A stretch of 64,000 nt of DNA from NCBI RefSeq assembly GCF_000214705.1, contig NC_015573.1, forward strand, positions 2,177,001 to 2,241,000. The letters run 5' to 3'. Shown here one piece after another: positions 16,348 to 26,139 of the stretch. A program made the translations under genes and the position numbers. Below the pieces are notes generated by a model. The model was not told where the DNA came from and searched no databases. It saw nothing but the letters and a program-made list of their open reading frames with translations. Source of the stretch: Desulfofundulus kuznetsovii DSM 6115 (GTDB lineage Bacteria; Bacillota; Desulfotomaculia; Desulfotomaculales; Desulfovirgulaceae). Positions within the stretch are counted from its first letter, which is position 1, and the number at the start of each line of letters is the position of its first letter.

Positions 16348-17556
16348 ATGTACTTCGTAGGGATTGACTGGTCTGACCTGCATCATGACGTAGCTGTGCT
16401 TGATGAAAAAGGTCACGAGCTTAAGTATTTCACCATCCCTCACAACAGAAAAGGCATGGAGTTATTAAAGGAAAGGCTCTTGAGCATCGATCCCGAACCG
16501 GAAAACTTCGCCTGCCTGCTCGAAACCAAAAACGGTCTTCTGGTGCAGTTTCTGTTGGAAGCCGGCTTTCCGGTTTACCCGCTCAATCCGAAGATTGTGG
16601 ATTACCGGCGTAAACCTTCCGGGGCAAAAAGCGACCCCATCGATGCCCGGTTGCTGGCCAACATCGGCCGCTCCGACCTGGCACAGCTAAAGAGGCTTAA
16701 GCCAGATGCGGAACTGATCGCGGAACTAAAGATGCTCACTCGCGACCAGGATAGCCTGATCCAGGAATCCACCCGGCTGACCAATAAACTCATTGCTTGC
16801 CTGAAGGAGTATTATCCGGTAGCCCTGGAGTTCTTCTCGAAGCCAACCCTGCCGGTAGCCCTGGAGTTTTTCAAGCTTTACCCCACCCCGGATCTGGTCA
16901 GGGAAGCTACCGTTCCGGAGATGGCCGCTTTTCTGAAAAAGCATAAGCACCCCCGGCCCAACCAAACGGCCATCTCCATCTGGCAGAAGGCGCATGAGCC
17001 GCAGCTTCAGGCCAGCGCTCCCACCGTGCGGGCAAAAGGCCGCTTAATGCTCGCCCTGGTGAGACAGCTGGAGGTAGTACAGGAGCAAATCGCTGCTTAC
17101 GACGAGGAGATCAACCGCCTTTTTCAGCAGCACTCCGACAGCAGGATCTTCGCTAGCCTGCCAGGGGCGGCCGGGCGGCTTGCGCCAAGACTGCTGGCGG
17201 AGTGGGGGGACGACCGGGAACGTTACGAAAATGCAGCCGTGGTCCAGGCTTTAGCGGGTACCTCGCCGGTTCTCTTTCAAAGCGGCAAGTACCGCTTTGC
17301 CAGGCAGCGCAGATCCTGCGTAAAACCTTTCCGACGAGCTCTGCACCTGTTCGCCTTCCAGAGCATCAGGCAGGTTTCCTGGGCACGGGAATATTACGAC
17401 ACCAAGAGAAGCCAGGGCAAAACCCACCATGAGGCTTTGCGGGCATTGGCAAATATCTGGGTACGAATAATCTTTGCCATGTGGAAAAACCGTACTTGCT
17501 ACGACGAAGCCACATTTCTCGCAGCCCGTGCCAGGCATCTTAGTCGGGCAGCATGA
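16348..17556 (+). CDS. IS110-family DEDD transposase (recombinase)
   Basis: A 402-residue IS110-type recombinase. The N-terminal RuvC-like DEDD domain is seen as MYFVGIDWSDLHHDVAVLD and SDPIDARLLANIG. The C-terminal Tnp_20 domain, which has the nucleophilic Ser in this family, covers SLPGAAGRLAPRLLAEWGD and ALAGTSPVLFQSGK. The ATG at 16348 follows CCGGAGG. The gene looks intact. Exact element ends were not determined, as IS110 elements leave no inverted repeats. It separates the nitrogenase-like region from the ECF region. Confidence 0.93.
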   Translation: MYFVGIDWSDLHHDVAVLDEKGHELKYFTIPHNRKGMELLKERLLSIDPEPENFACLLETKNGLLVQFLLEAGFPVYPLNPKIVDYRRKPSGAKSDPIDARLLANIGRSDLAQLKRLKPDAELIAELKMLTRDQDSLIQESTRLTNKLIACLKEYYPVALEFFSKPTLPVALEFFKLYPTPDLVREATVPEMAAFLKKHKHPRPNQTAISIWQKAHEPQLQASAPTVRAKGRLMLALVRQLEVVQEQIAAYDEEINRLFQQHSDSRIFASLPGAAGRLAPRLLAEWGDDRERYENAAVVQALAGTSPVLFQSGKYRFARQRRSCVKPFRRALHLFAFQSIRQVSWAREYYDTKRSQGKTHHEALRALANIWVRIIFAMWKNRTCYDEATFLAARARHLSRAA

Positions 17557-17590
17557 TGTTAAATATTCGGTTTTCAATGTTCTTTAGCCG

Positions 17591-17653
17591 CCGGCGAGGG
17601 CTGGATTTTAATCTGGCCCTCGCCGGGCGGAGCGGGCGAAGCCCGTCCTTTTT
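17591..17653 (+). terminator. Double hairpin downstream of the IS110 transposase
   Basis: An 11-bp perfect stem CCGGCGAGGGC/GCCCTCGCCGG (17591-17626) is followed by a short GCGGGC-GAA-GCCCGT hairpin and CCTTTTTAAA. The second hairpin has the T-tail of an intrinsic terminator. Confidence 0.6.
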
Positions 17654-17726
17654 AAAGACCGCGAACATTTGTACTACCTAAAATTTTTTGATAAACCTAT
17701 TGACATAGAAGGTCTTTAATCTTAAA

Positions 17727-17990
17727 TTGTGTAACCTGCAAAATTCAGATTCCTGGCTGGCAGTAAATAACATCCAAGGAGTATAGATGGGAATTCGACC
17801 CTGTACCATCATGGCAAATTGCCAAAAATTATTCTGACAATGATATGATAAAATTCAACATGAGGTAGGTAATCCCTTCTTTTTATGCTAAATTGTGTGA
17901 TCTGAGTTAATAATAGGTATTGAGTGAACTTGACCTGATCCCCTGCGTAAGCCTTGATTATTAAGGGTTAAGAGTTTTGCAGGTCACACA
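17727..17990. repeat. Inverted repeat pair in gene-free stretch, possible MITE
   Basis: TTGTGTAACCTGCAAAA (17727-17743) and the opposite-strand copy TGTGTGACCTGCAAAA (17990-17975) match at 15 of 16 positions across a 264-base interval. A partial direct copy, AAATTGTGTGATCTGAG, lies near 17890. The interval has no gene. The layout resembles a miniature inverted-repeat element or a degenerate element remnant. Nothing else was recognised between 17660 and 18013. Confidence 0.45.
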
Positions 17991-18013
17991 TCAAAATAGC
18001 AAGGAGCCATTAA

Positions 18014-18928
18014 TCATAAATACCAATGAACAAACCAGTATAACGGCTGCAAGGCCTCGTTATAATATATGTTACCTACCCATAGGTAAAATAGCAGTTT
18101 TCCCACTAGTATGAAAGTCGTCGTTAATACAAACACACCAATCAGTACCTTATCCGTAACCCTCAGTTTATTGTCATACATCTCCGTTCGCTCATCGTAA
18201 GCCCGAAAGGCCCGGGAGTCGGCACTCCTGGCCATGGTAGTCGATTTTCTAACACAGTTGGCCAGTAGCGGAAGCATAACGGCAAGGGTGGTCTTAAAAA
18301 GGCCGTAACCGAGGACTATGCCTTTGATTTCAAAAGGGTTGTATTTTCGCAATTTCTGTGAACTGACGATTACCCGTGCCTCCCCAATGGTGATGGGAAT
18401 AAATCTCAAGCAGGTCATCACCATAAAGGATATTACATATGGCAATTTAAGTTTCGTCAATCCGACCAATATTTTCATTGGATTTTCCGTCCAGAATATG
18501 AGCAGTCCCAGCGTCATCGGAGTAACCAGCCTCAAAGATTGTTTAATCCCATAGGTAAACCCTTCGTAGTAGATGGCCAGCCCTTCCCAAAGTCCTCCGA
18601 TGACCGGCGCAGACGGATTGACCAGTTTCGGCGGAACCAAGTATACCAGCGGAGTCCTTGGATAGGCGTCGTAAAACATGGCCTGCACCCACATTATCCC
18701 CCATATGGTAAGAAAGGTAATGACAATCAAGGCCTTTGTCTTATCCCAGGACAGCCTGGCACCAACCACAAACGCCAGCACCAGCACATACCCACAGGCT
18801 ATCGTCGTCCAGTGATAAAGCGCAATGTTGATGATGGCAATGCATAGGAGCATGATCAACTTTGTTCTGGCATCCAGCCTGTGGAAAAATGTATTTCCGA
18901 GTTCTGGCTCAATAAACTTTACTCGCAT
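18014..18928 (-). CDS. ECF transporter T component (EcfT/CbiQ-like)
   Basis: A 304-residue integral membrane protein of the EcfT family with about six hydrophobic segments. The coupling helix contains MARSADSRAFR, matching the conserved Ala-Arg-Ser/Gly motif that docks onto the ATPase. Its ATG overlaps the stop of the upstream S-component fusion (TAATG), giving tight coupling. With that protein and the two-domain ATPase at 24174-25772 it makes a complete ECF importer. Substrate is unknown. Confidence 0.88.
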   Translation of the reverse strand: MRVKFIEPELGNTFFHRLDARTKLIMLLCIAIINIALYHWTTIACGYVLVLAFVVGARLSWDKTKALIVITFLTIWGIMWVQAMFYDAYPRTPLVYLVPPKLVNPSAPVIGGLWEGLAIYYEGFTYGIKQSLRLVTPMTLGLLIFWTENPMKILVGLTKLKLPYVISFMVMTCLRFIPITIGEARVIVSSQKLRKYNPFEIKGIVLGYGLFKTTLAVMLPLLANCVRKSTTMARSADSRAFRAYDERTEMYDNKLRVTDKVLIGVFVLTTTFILVGKLLFYLWVGNIYYNEALQPLYWFVHWYL

Positions 18929-21024
18929 TATTCAATCACTCGCTTCAATTTATTTCCCAGGTAAATGCCCAGGATAGCACCTAGTGCAGAATATATTGCC
19001 GAAACAATGGCATTAATGTTGATATACCAGTCCGGATAGAATAACCGATACATATACATCCAGATATAGTAGAAAGTATATGTAGAGTAAATGTGCTGCA
19101 CGGCAAAAATAACGGCAACCAGTGAAAAAACCCCGAAACATTCGGTAAACAGCCTCTTGCCGCTGGTAAATCCCGCCACATACAACAGCATGTCCGCCAG
19201 GGCTGAATAAGAGAGCACCAGCAAAATAGAAATCGGGTTGAAACTCCCGAAGGCAACTCCCTGCAGAATGACCCTGACCACGGAAGAGATTATCACCACT
19301 CCCGGTTTGGGCACCACTGAAAGCAAGGCTACTAGAAACATGGCGTTAAGTATATCCCAAAAAATCCCCGTAAAAATGTGCATGAAGGGCCCCAGCGGGC
19401 CAAAGGCGGCCCGGGTTACATCTCCAAATATAAACCACGGAATGTCGACTATCGAAAATTTCGCTGCCGTAAAGAGAGCAATGATTATTATGTGGCTGGT
19501 CCGCAGGCTTTTTATCCATTTCCTCTGATTAAATGCCAGCAAACAAACACTAACCAGTGAGAGAACCACGGCCAGGGCACTTACCAGTGTTTTAACCTGG
19601 CTCTCCTTTTCTACACAAAATTCGAAATCCCGTGTACTAACCACACTTTCGGCACCAAAAAGAGAGACTCTAACTACTCCGTGATAAGTACCAGGCTTTA
19701 CAGAGTAAATATCGGCATAAACAGGCATCTTAAAATCCTTGGTATCGTGAGCGCCGACGCCGATGACGGTCTCCGGAACAGGGGCATCATTGCCTTCCTC
19801 TCTTTTGATGTGCTCACCACGGAAATACAAAATTTCCTTGCCCTCGTTATCAATCACCGCAAACTTTACGTGTAGAGGCAAGTTAAGGTTATTGGTGTTC
19901 TCCAGAACTCCACAAACCATTCCTGCCGGCTCGTCAAAACTTTCTTCTGAACCAAACAGTTTATGCAGTACGGAAAAGACATCCTCCCTCACTTTGATAT
20001 AATTCTTTAACTCTTTCTTGATAGTTATCTTTCTGAACTCGCGCTTGACCGGGTAAACGCCCTCATCCAACAACTTGATATTACTTTGAATAGAGGATAA
20101 ATCGGGACAGGCGATATCCCTTTCCAGAACTTCCGTATCATCATTCAATTCTGCTTTTAGTGCCATTCTACCCGGTCCGGAGCCGATGACCGAAATAATG
20201 AAGGATTCTTCCGCATATCCCGCACCCATTACCAGGGGAATACGAAGAATATGATCTTTGACCAATGCTATTCTCTGCGGATCATATTTTGTTACTTTTA
20301 CCGATTCCGGAAAAGTAATAGTAAGATTCCCTGTAGCATTCGCCTTTAGTAAGGTGCGGACCTGTACTTCCACAGGAAGCTCCAAGCCTTTTACCAGATA
20401 ACAATCTCCATCATTTCCCTGGGGAAGCTGAACTCTGAGGTAGATTTCTTTTTGCACTTCATCGGAAGGTTTCACAGCAGCTTTTTTCGCGGCATAATCC
20501 AATACCGCAAAGTCCTTTATCTCTACCTCACCCTCTGCAACTATACCAAACTTCAGGTCACAAACATCAACCTCTTTACTACCGCAGTAGTCCTGATAGT
20601 CCCGGAGCAGGTCTATAGAAATTTTGCCCTGCGGCAATAACAGTATTTTAGGCACTATTATCCTTGGGACGCCATTTTGGTCGATATACGTTTTTCTTTT
20701 GATTTCCGGGACCTTGCTCCCTTCCATTACATAACAAATCTGGTTTTTATCCGAATACTCCACAGAAACCCATGCCTGACCTGAGCCGGCCCAGGCCCAT
20801 TCTATTTCTTTTGGAAACCTGCCCGGGGGAAAAACCGCTTGAAAAACGGCTCGTCCCCGTTCTGTCGAAATACCGTTCTGCCAGCGCAGATTTCCCTCCA
20901 CGGTTTGAAAGATGATGTCGTCAGCTCTTGAACCCGGCGCCGGCTTTGCATCAGATTCATCAAACACGCACAAAGCCACGATGGCAGCCAAAATTATCAA
21001 AATAACGGTTTTCGCAAACCTCAT
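18928..21024 (-). CDS. ECF S-component fused to a large extracytoplasmic domain
   Basis: A 698-residue protein. It has an N-terminal signal-like segment (FAKTVILIILAAIVALCVF), about 450 residues of beta-rich extracytoplasmic sequence with no recognised domain, a membrane helix near residue 475, and a C-terminal block of five to six helices of about 190 residues. That block has the size and Ser/Gly/Ala-rich style of an ECF S component, and it directly precedes the EcfT gene. The extracytoplasmic part may help capture substrate. S components are normally about 200-residue proteins without such a domain. The S-component call rests on topology and operon position; ligand unknown. Confidence 0.7.
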   Translation of the reverse strand: MRFAKTVILIILAAIVALCVFDESDAKPAPGSRADDIIFQTVEGNLRWQNGISTERGRAVFQAVFPPGRFPKEIEWAWAGSGQAWVSVEYSDKNQICYVMEGSKVPEIKRKTYIDQNGVPRIIVPKILLLPQGKISIDLLRDYQDYCGSKEVDVCDLKFGIVAEGEVEIKDFAVLDYAAKKAAVKPSDEVQKEIYLRVQLPQGNDGDCYLVKGLELPVEVQVRTLLKANATGNLTITFPESVKVTKYDPQRIALVKDHILRIPLVMGAGYAEESFIISVIGSGPGRMALKAELNDDTEVLERDIACPDLSSIQSNIKLLDEGVYPVKREFRKITIKKELKNYIKVREDVFSVLHKLFGSEESFDEPAGMVCGVLENTNNLNLPLHVKFAVIDNEGKEILYFRGEHIKREEGNDAPVPETVIGVGAHDTKDFKMPVYADIYSVKPGTYHGVVRVSLFGAESVVSTRDFEFCVEKESQVKTLVSALAVVLSLVSVCLLAFNQRKWIKSLRTSHIIIIALFTAAKFSIVDIPWFIFGDVTRAAFGPLGPFMHIFTGIFWDILNAMFLVALLSVVPKPGVVIISSVVRVILQGVAFGSFNPISILLVLSYSALADMLLYVAGFTSGKRLFTECFGVFSLVAVIFAVQHIYSTYTFYYIWMYMYRLFYPDWYININAIVSAIYSALGAILGIYLGNKLKRVIE

Positions 21025-22704
21025 GTTATCACACCTGTTTTCCAGTGCATTTTAGCCGGGGGGGTTGATAGATAACCGCTGCGGAATTAATCTATCAACC
21101 CCGGACAAAACCCCGATTATAAACCTCCTGGAACTGGATAAGCTTATGGTACAGAATGAAAATTAGCAGAGATTTATTCCATTTTCAGGATATAAAGGAT
21201 ATGCTGTCCGTGTTTTTCCGTCCCCACTCTGGTAGGCCAGGTAGTGGCGCAAATCACCTTCCCATCATCCGAGACCCCCATGCTATCCCACAGAATGGCC
21301 CCGTCCGTCTGGTAATAATCGATATATTTCTCCAGCACAGACTGTTCTGTGGCCTTTAGCTCGGAGCCTTCGCCTTTTTGTGAGAGGTCAAAGGCATAAA
21401 CTCCACAGTAACTGTAATCCAGGTTATCCTGGTTGTGAGAAGTCCCCAACAGGAGGTATCTTCCCCTGACCAGCATGTTTGTCACATTGCCGCCCAACCT
21501 GAATTTCCACTGAAGGTTTCCGTTCAAATCGTACACCATCACCGACCCTGCATCCGGGTGTTCAACCGGCGCTTTGGCATAGTACTGGGTAACTCCTTTT
21601 ACATTGGTCTTTTGCGGCGCAAGAATCAAGACATTCTTTCCAAAATCGACACTACTCTCCCATACATTGGTACAGATGGTGTATTCATTATGCTTGACAG
21701 GCTTGAAAGCAACAAATTCATTGATCTTCTTGCCGTTTTCATCCAAAACGTAAACCTTTCCGAAATTGGCCACGGCAACTACTTTATCCCCGACCACGCC
21801 CGCGTTTACAGAAGTTGTTTCTTTATAAGCCAGTTCGTCATCATGTTCCACGTAAAATTTCCACAGTTCTTTCCCGGTTTTGATATCATAGGCATGCACA
21901 TACGCCGGGCCGTTGATATTATCACCGTAGCTATACGTACCCATGACAAGTTTGCCGTTAATAACCTGCATTTTACTCAGGCTGTAGATGCCGGGATAAC
22001 CGTGCGACTCAACTTTCCAGTTGCACTTGCCGTCTTCTCCGAGACACAGAAGCACCTCTACCCTATCGTTGGATTTCCCTGCCGCCCATGTGGTATAGCC
22101 GTCTACAAAGACATAATTGTCATAAACGCTAAATTTAATGTAACAGCATATACTAACTTGAGCATCCGCCGGCTTGTACTTTTGGACCAGCGGCAGTAAA
22201 TCCTTATTTACATCGTATCTCCAGAGCTCGTCTCCCGACTTCCTATCCAGGCAGATCAGGTAACCGTGTTCCTTTTCACGCTTGTTACCATATTTTTCAG
22301 TTAGATAAATACGGTCTCCGCTCACCCAATAGTTGTCTATACCGCCATAAGTGGGCTTCTCCCAGATTTTACGGCCTGTGGCAGTGTCGTACATAGTCAT
22401 TTTCGCCTGCTCTACTACCAGTACGCTCTTGCCATCCGGAGCAAGCACCGGCTTTGTATAAGGCACGCCGAAGCTCCAGTTCTCTTTGGTAACCTCCGGA
22501 ATGTTGTCCGGCGCCACATTACCGAGGGAAATTTGATGCGCCAGCTTCAGTTGGGGTTTTAAGCTCGTACGGGTGGTTTCCGAACTTTCTTTTTTCTGGT
22601 TACACCCACATACCAATAATATTAATGTCGTTATAGCCATAAGGACATAAATTTATAATGGACCCAGGATTTTAGACAGTGAAAAGGGGGTTTTTTAGAA
22701 CCAA

Positions 22705-23001
22705 ATGTCTGTTCGTAAACAATATTCGCCGGAATTCAAAAGCAAGATCGTACTGGAAATTCTCAAAGAAGAAAAAACCCTCTCTCAGCTATCATCGGAA
22801 TACGGGGTCCATACCACTCAGTTAAAGAATTGGAAAAAAGAAGTACTCGAAAACCTGCCCCAACTTTTTGATAAAAGAAATATAGAAGCCATGAAAAAAG
22901 ATTACGAAAAGCAAATCCAGGACTTGTATGCCGAGATTGGTCGTCTGACCACACAACTGTCCTGGTTGAAAAAAAAATCTGGCATCCAGCATGACCCGTG
23001 A
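22705..23001 (+). CDS. IS3 transposase OrfA (DNA-binding)
   Basis: A 98-residue helix-turn-helix protein: YSPEFKSKIVLEIL then LSSEYGVHTTQLKNWKKEVL, followed by a leucine-zipper-like segment. It overlaps orfB by 11 bases. A run of nine A lies near its end, but orfB is in the +1 frame relative to orfA. A standard -1 slip would therefore not fuse them, and orfB may start at its own ATG. Confidence 0.9.
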   Translation: MSVRKQYSPEFKSKIVLEILKEEKTLSQLSSEYGVHTTQLKNWKKEVLENLPQLFDKRNIEAMKKDYEKQIQDLYAEIGRLTTQLSWLKKKSGIQHDP

Positions 23002-23890
23002 GCAACGCATGGCACTGGTCGAATGGGATAACCCGGAAATTCCCATTGCAACACAGGCCAGACTTTTGAGCCTTAATCGCACAAGCCTTTACTACAAGCC
23101 TGTGGGACCTTCACCAGAGGAAATCGCTATCAAACACCGCATTGATGAGATCTACACAGAACATCCGTACTATGGTTCCAGACGGATTACAGCACAGCTT
23201 CGCCGCGAGGGCTTTGAAGTCAACCGTAAAGCAGTACAGCGACATATGCGGGAAATGGGGATCGCCGGCATCCATCCCGGGCCAAACCTGAGCAAGCGCA
23301 ATCAGCAACATAAGGTTTACCCCTACTTGCTTAGAGACCTCGAAATCACCCATCCAGACCAGGTGTGGGGCATAGATATTACCTACATTCGTCTGCAAAA
23401 GGGCTGGGTGTACCTGGTAGCAATCATGGATTGGTACTCCCGTTATGTGGTCAGTTGGGAGATGGATCTCTCGCTGGAGATTTCCTTTGTCCTGGAAGCG
23501 GTTAAACTGGCCCTGGCCCGGTCCCGGCCGGAAATCATGAACAGCGACCAGGGAAGCCAGTTCACCAGCCCGCAGTACATAGAGCTTTTAAAAAATGCAG
23601 GGGTCCAAATCAGCATGGACGGTAAAGGTAGAGCTACAGATAACATCTTTGTCGAACGCCTCTGGCGCAGTCTGAAATACGAAGAAGTTTACCTGCACGA
23701 CTACGCCAGTCCCCGCGAGGCCAGGCAAAGAATCGCCCACTACCTGGACTTTTATAACTATCGTCGCCCTCATCAATCACTTGGCTACCAAACACCTGCA
23801 GAAGTTTACACACAATCATGCCAAAATATACAAAAGGAGGTGGCCACAACCAGGGATATTATAACAGATTTGGTAGTGCCAATGGTTTAA
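22991..23890 (+). CDS. IS3 transposase OrfB (DDE integrase core)
   Basis: A 299-residue rve-type integrase core. An N-terminal HTH_21 region (HPYYGSRRITAQLRREG) precedes the catalytic residues: Asp in VWGIDITYIRL, Asp in IMNSDQGSQFTS and Glu in DNIFVERLWRSLKYE. The C-terminus YNYRRPHQSLGYQTPAEVY is typical of the family. It looks intact, so the element may still move. Confidence 0.94.
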   Translation: MTREQRMALVEWDNPEIPIATQARLLSLNRTSLYYKPVGPSPEEIAIKHRIDEIYTEHPYYGSRRITAQLRREGFEVNRKAVQRHMREMGIAGIHPGPNLSKRNQQHKVYPYLLRDLEITHPDQVWGIDITYIRLQKGWVYLVAIMDWYSRYVVSWEMDLSLEISFVLEAVKLALARSRPEIMNSDQGSQFTSPQYIELLKNAGVQISMDGKGRATDNIFVERLWRSLKYEEVYLHDYASPREARQRIAHYLDFYNYRRPHQSLGYQTPAEVYTQSCQNIQKEVATTRDIITDLVVPMV

Positions 23891-24173
23891 TAACCCTAAC
23901 CATTCTACCTATTACAAGGTCTATAAAACACGTGTTTGGCTCTTAAATTTTAAATAAAACTGTCTTGACAATGGGGTCCACCTTGATTTTTGACAATAAC
24001 TTCATGTCAAAACGTTCCTCCTTTGTCTCGTCCTGATTACGCATAGTTAACAAAACTTGTTCCTTACTGTCATAAAATATGCACCAGCCATATTTCACCT
24101 CCCATCGGCAGAAAACTACGAAATAACCCATCCCCATCCATGATAATTCAGAAATGTTTCAGGCCAGGGCGCC

Positions 24174-25772
24174 CTATACAACCTTTAGTCCTCTTCCCGT
24201 TTCAATAGTTATCAATTCATCAACGACCTCCGTGTGAAGGACTTCCTCCGGATTGCAGTCTGCGAAAATCTTTCCGTCCTTCATAATAATTATTCTATCG
24301 GCATATTCCATCGCTATTTCGAAATCATGGGTTATGAAAATAACGGTCCTTCCTTGTCCTGCTAATTTCCGACACAGGTCCATTAATTTTCTGATATGGT
24401 AAATGTCCTGCCCGCTGGTAGGCTCGTCCAGCAAGATAATGTCCGGAGTCATTGAGAGAATAGCAGAAACAGCGCACCTTAACCTCTGGCCGCCGGATAA
24501 GGTCTGAGGGTGGTAATCTTTTAGGTTTTCCAACTCCAACGCTGTCAAAGAGTCTGAAACTCTTCTTTCAATTTCTTCTTTCGCTATTTTTAGATTTTTC
24601 GGCCCAAATGAGACTTCCTCGTAAACCGTATTACAAATCAGCATTAAAGACGGATTTTGAAACACTATACCGACAGTACCTGCAAGTTTATATGCGTCGT
24701 ATTTATTTGTGTTCTTGCCCATAATTGTTAAATTACCCTTTTGGGGCCTGAATATCCCGGCAAAATGATGTAACAGGGTGGATTTGCCGCTACCGTTGTT
24801 CCCCATTAACGCTACAATTTCGCCCTCACAGATATCCAGATTTATTCCTTTCAAGATCCATTTTTTCTTGTCAAAAGATTTTTTGCTTTCATAAGAGAAC
24901 CATAAATCGTTGACTTCGATGACTTTTCTACCCTTTTGAAAGCTCCCCTCTGATCCGGCCCCGTTCTTTGTCAAAGCCGATTCTGCCGGTTTGAGAGGCA
25001 ATTTTCTTTGCGGGTTCGATTTACAGTATGGTTCGGCTGATTTTGGGACTCTCAAGCCGAGCTGTTTAAAAGTGTCTATATGTTCGAAAGCTTTCCCGGC
25101 CGGTTCATCGAGGACGATTTCCCCGCCGTTCATTATAATGATCCGGTCGACCCAACGGGCCACTTCGTGAATCCGGTGTTCCACCAGGACTATGGTCATT
25201 CCCTCATCGCTCAATCTTTTTACCACACCGAGGACCTCTCTCGCCCCTTTCGGGTCCAACTGGCTGATTGGTTCGTCCAGAACCAGGATACCCGGTTTCA
25301 GCGCCAAAACCGAAGCTACAGCGACCCTCTGCTTCTGTCCCCCTGACAACGCGCTGGTGCTTTCGTAGATAAATTCTTTCATGCCCACTTTTTCCAACGC
25401 CCATTCTACTCTTTCCCGTATTTCCTCTTTGGGAAAACAAAGGTTTTCCGGCCCAAAAGCAACCTCATCTAAAACTCTGGTAGAGAAGATCTGCTCATCA
25501 GGGTTTTGGAATACCAAGCCAACTTGCTGGGCCAAAATCCTGATGGGGTGATCTTTTGTGTTCATGCCGCAAACTATAACGTCCCCATAAAATTCGCCCG
25601 ACGATTCATGTGGAATGATTCCATTTAAGCACTTTAATAAAGTTGACTTCCCGCAGCCCGTTGGACCAGTGAGCAAAACAAATTCCCCTTTTTGAATATG
25701 CAACGACACATTATTTAAAGCAAAATCATCACGGGTGGAGTATTTGTAAGAAAGATTCCGGATTTCAATCAT
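24174..25772 (-). CDS. Two-domain ECF transporter ATPase (EcfA1-EcfA2 fusion)
   Basis: A 532-residue protein with two nucleotide-binding domains in tandem. The ATG at 25772 (MIEIRNLSYKYS) has GAGGTG upstream; an earlier in-frame start was rejected. First half: Walker A GPTGCGKST, signature LSGGQKQ, Walker B ILVLDEPISQLD. Second half: Walker A GNNGSGKST, signature LSGGQRL, Walker B IILLDEPTSGQD. A linker of about 60 residues joins them. It powers the ECF importer whose T and S genes lie at 18014-21024; the IS3-split lipoprotein gene lies between, suggesting one original operon. Confidence 0.94.
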   Translation of the reverse strand: MIEIRNLSYKYSTRDDFALNNVSLHIQKGEFVLLTGPTGCGKSTLLKCLNGIIPHESSGEFYGDVIVCGMNTKDHPIRILAQQVGLVFQNPDEQIFSTRVLDEVAFGPENLCFPKEEIRERVEWALEKVGMKEFIYESTSALSGGQKQRVAVASVLALKPGILVLDEPISQLDPKGAREVLGVVKRLSDEGMTIVLVEHRIHEVARWVDRIIIMNGGEIVLDEPAGKAFEHIDTFKQLGLRVPKSAEPYCKSNPQRKLPLKPAESALTKNGAGSEGSFQKGRKVIEVNDLWFSYESKKSFDKKKWILKGINLDICEGEIVALMGNNGSGKSTLLHHFAGIFRPQKGNLTIMGKNTNKYDAYKLAGTVGIVFQNPSLMLICNTVYEEVSFGPKNLKIAKEEIERRVSDSLTALELENLKDYHPQTLSGGQRLRCAVSAILSMTPDIILLDEPTSGQDIYHIRKLMDLCRKLAGQGRTVIFITHDFEIAMEYADRIIIMKDGKIFADCNPEEVLHTEVVDELITIETGRGLKVV

Positions 25773-25989
25773 CGGAATACACCTCAACTTTACCCCAAAA
25801 CGAAAGACCATGAAAAGCTTCATGCTTCGACTCTACTACTTTGAGAACAGCCCGGACGCCGTTTCGTCGAATGCTGCCCGGTCGGAGAGCTATTTTTTGG
25901 TCGTATACTAAGAGCGCGCTCCATAGCAAAACTTCCGCCGAACGGGTGACCACCATTGGCGAGTAAAGGGCGTCGATGACGTGCAACAA
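25765..25989 (-). other. Short unrecognised reading frame before the ECF ATPase
   Basis: A 74-codon frame (LLWSALLVYDQKIALRPG near its middle) ends overlapping the ATPase start. It reads like a protein fragment, but no family was recognised, the start is a TTG preceded by a stop, and no ribosome site is clear. It may be a remnant left next to the degraded IS110 copy. Confidence 0.2.
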
Positions 25990-26139
25990 TCAGCATTTAC
26001 AGCGCCGGCTAGGCCGGTCGGAAGCGAGCCGTGGCGCACATCTTACGCGGAGCACTGGAGCGAGCAGTACACACGCCGGCCAGAAAACAGATAGTTATTT
26101 GTGTGGAGCTGTACTAAGTGTACGCCAGCACTGTCAGAC

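Larger units (their letters stand above)
22659..23980 (+). mobile_element. IS3-family insertion sequence
   Basis: The element of about 1,322 bases has terminal inverted repeats beginning TGGACCC, sharing AGACAGT about 15 bases in (left 22659 onward; right read from 23980). It carries overlapping orfA and orfB. No flanking target duplication is visible (ATAA left, CCTT right), so the insertion may have been followed by a small rearrangement. Confidence 0.85.
21174..24005 (-). pseudogene. PQQ-like beta-propeller lipoprotein, 5' end displaced by IS3
   Basis: The downstream part (21174 to about 22658) encodes a lipobox-like LLVCGC and then propeller blades with PQQ-type repeats such as KSGDELWRYDV, DGKCNWKVES and KTGKELWKFYV. 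An in-frame TAA just upstream leaves only an internal ATG at 22640. On the far side of the IS3 element a strong GGAGG precedes ATG at 24005 reading MKLLSKIK, the expected positively charged start of this signal peptide. The two parts look like one lipoprotein split by the element, although no target duplication is seen and the frames do not join directly. It was probably an extracellular accessory of the ECF system. Confidence 0.7.

Noticed and set aside
22961-23001. Programmed -1 frameshift fusing IS3 OrfA and OrfB at the A9 run
   Set aside because: OrfB is in the +1 frame relative to OrfA, so a -1 slip does not enter it; separate initiation is simpler.
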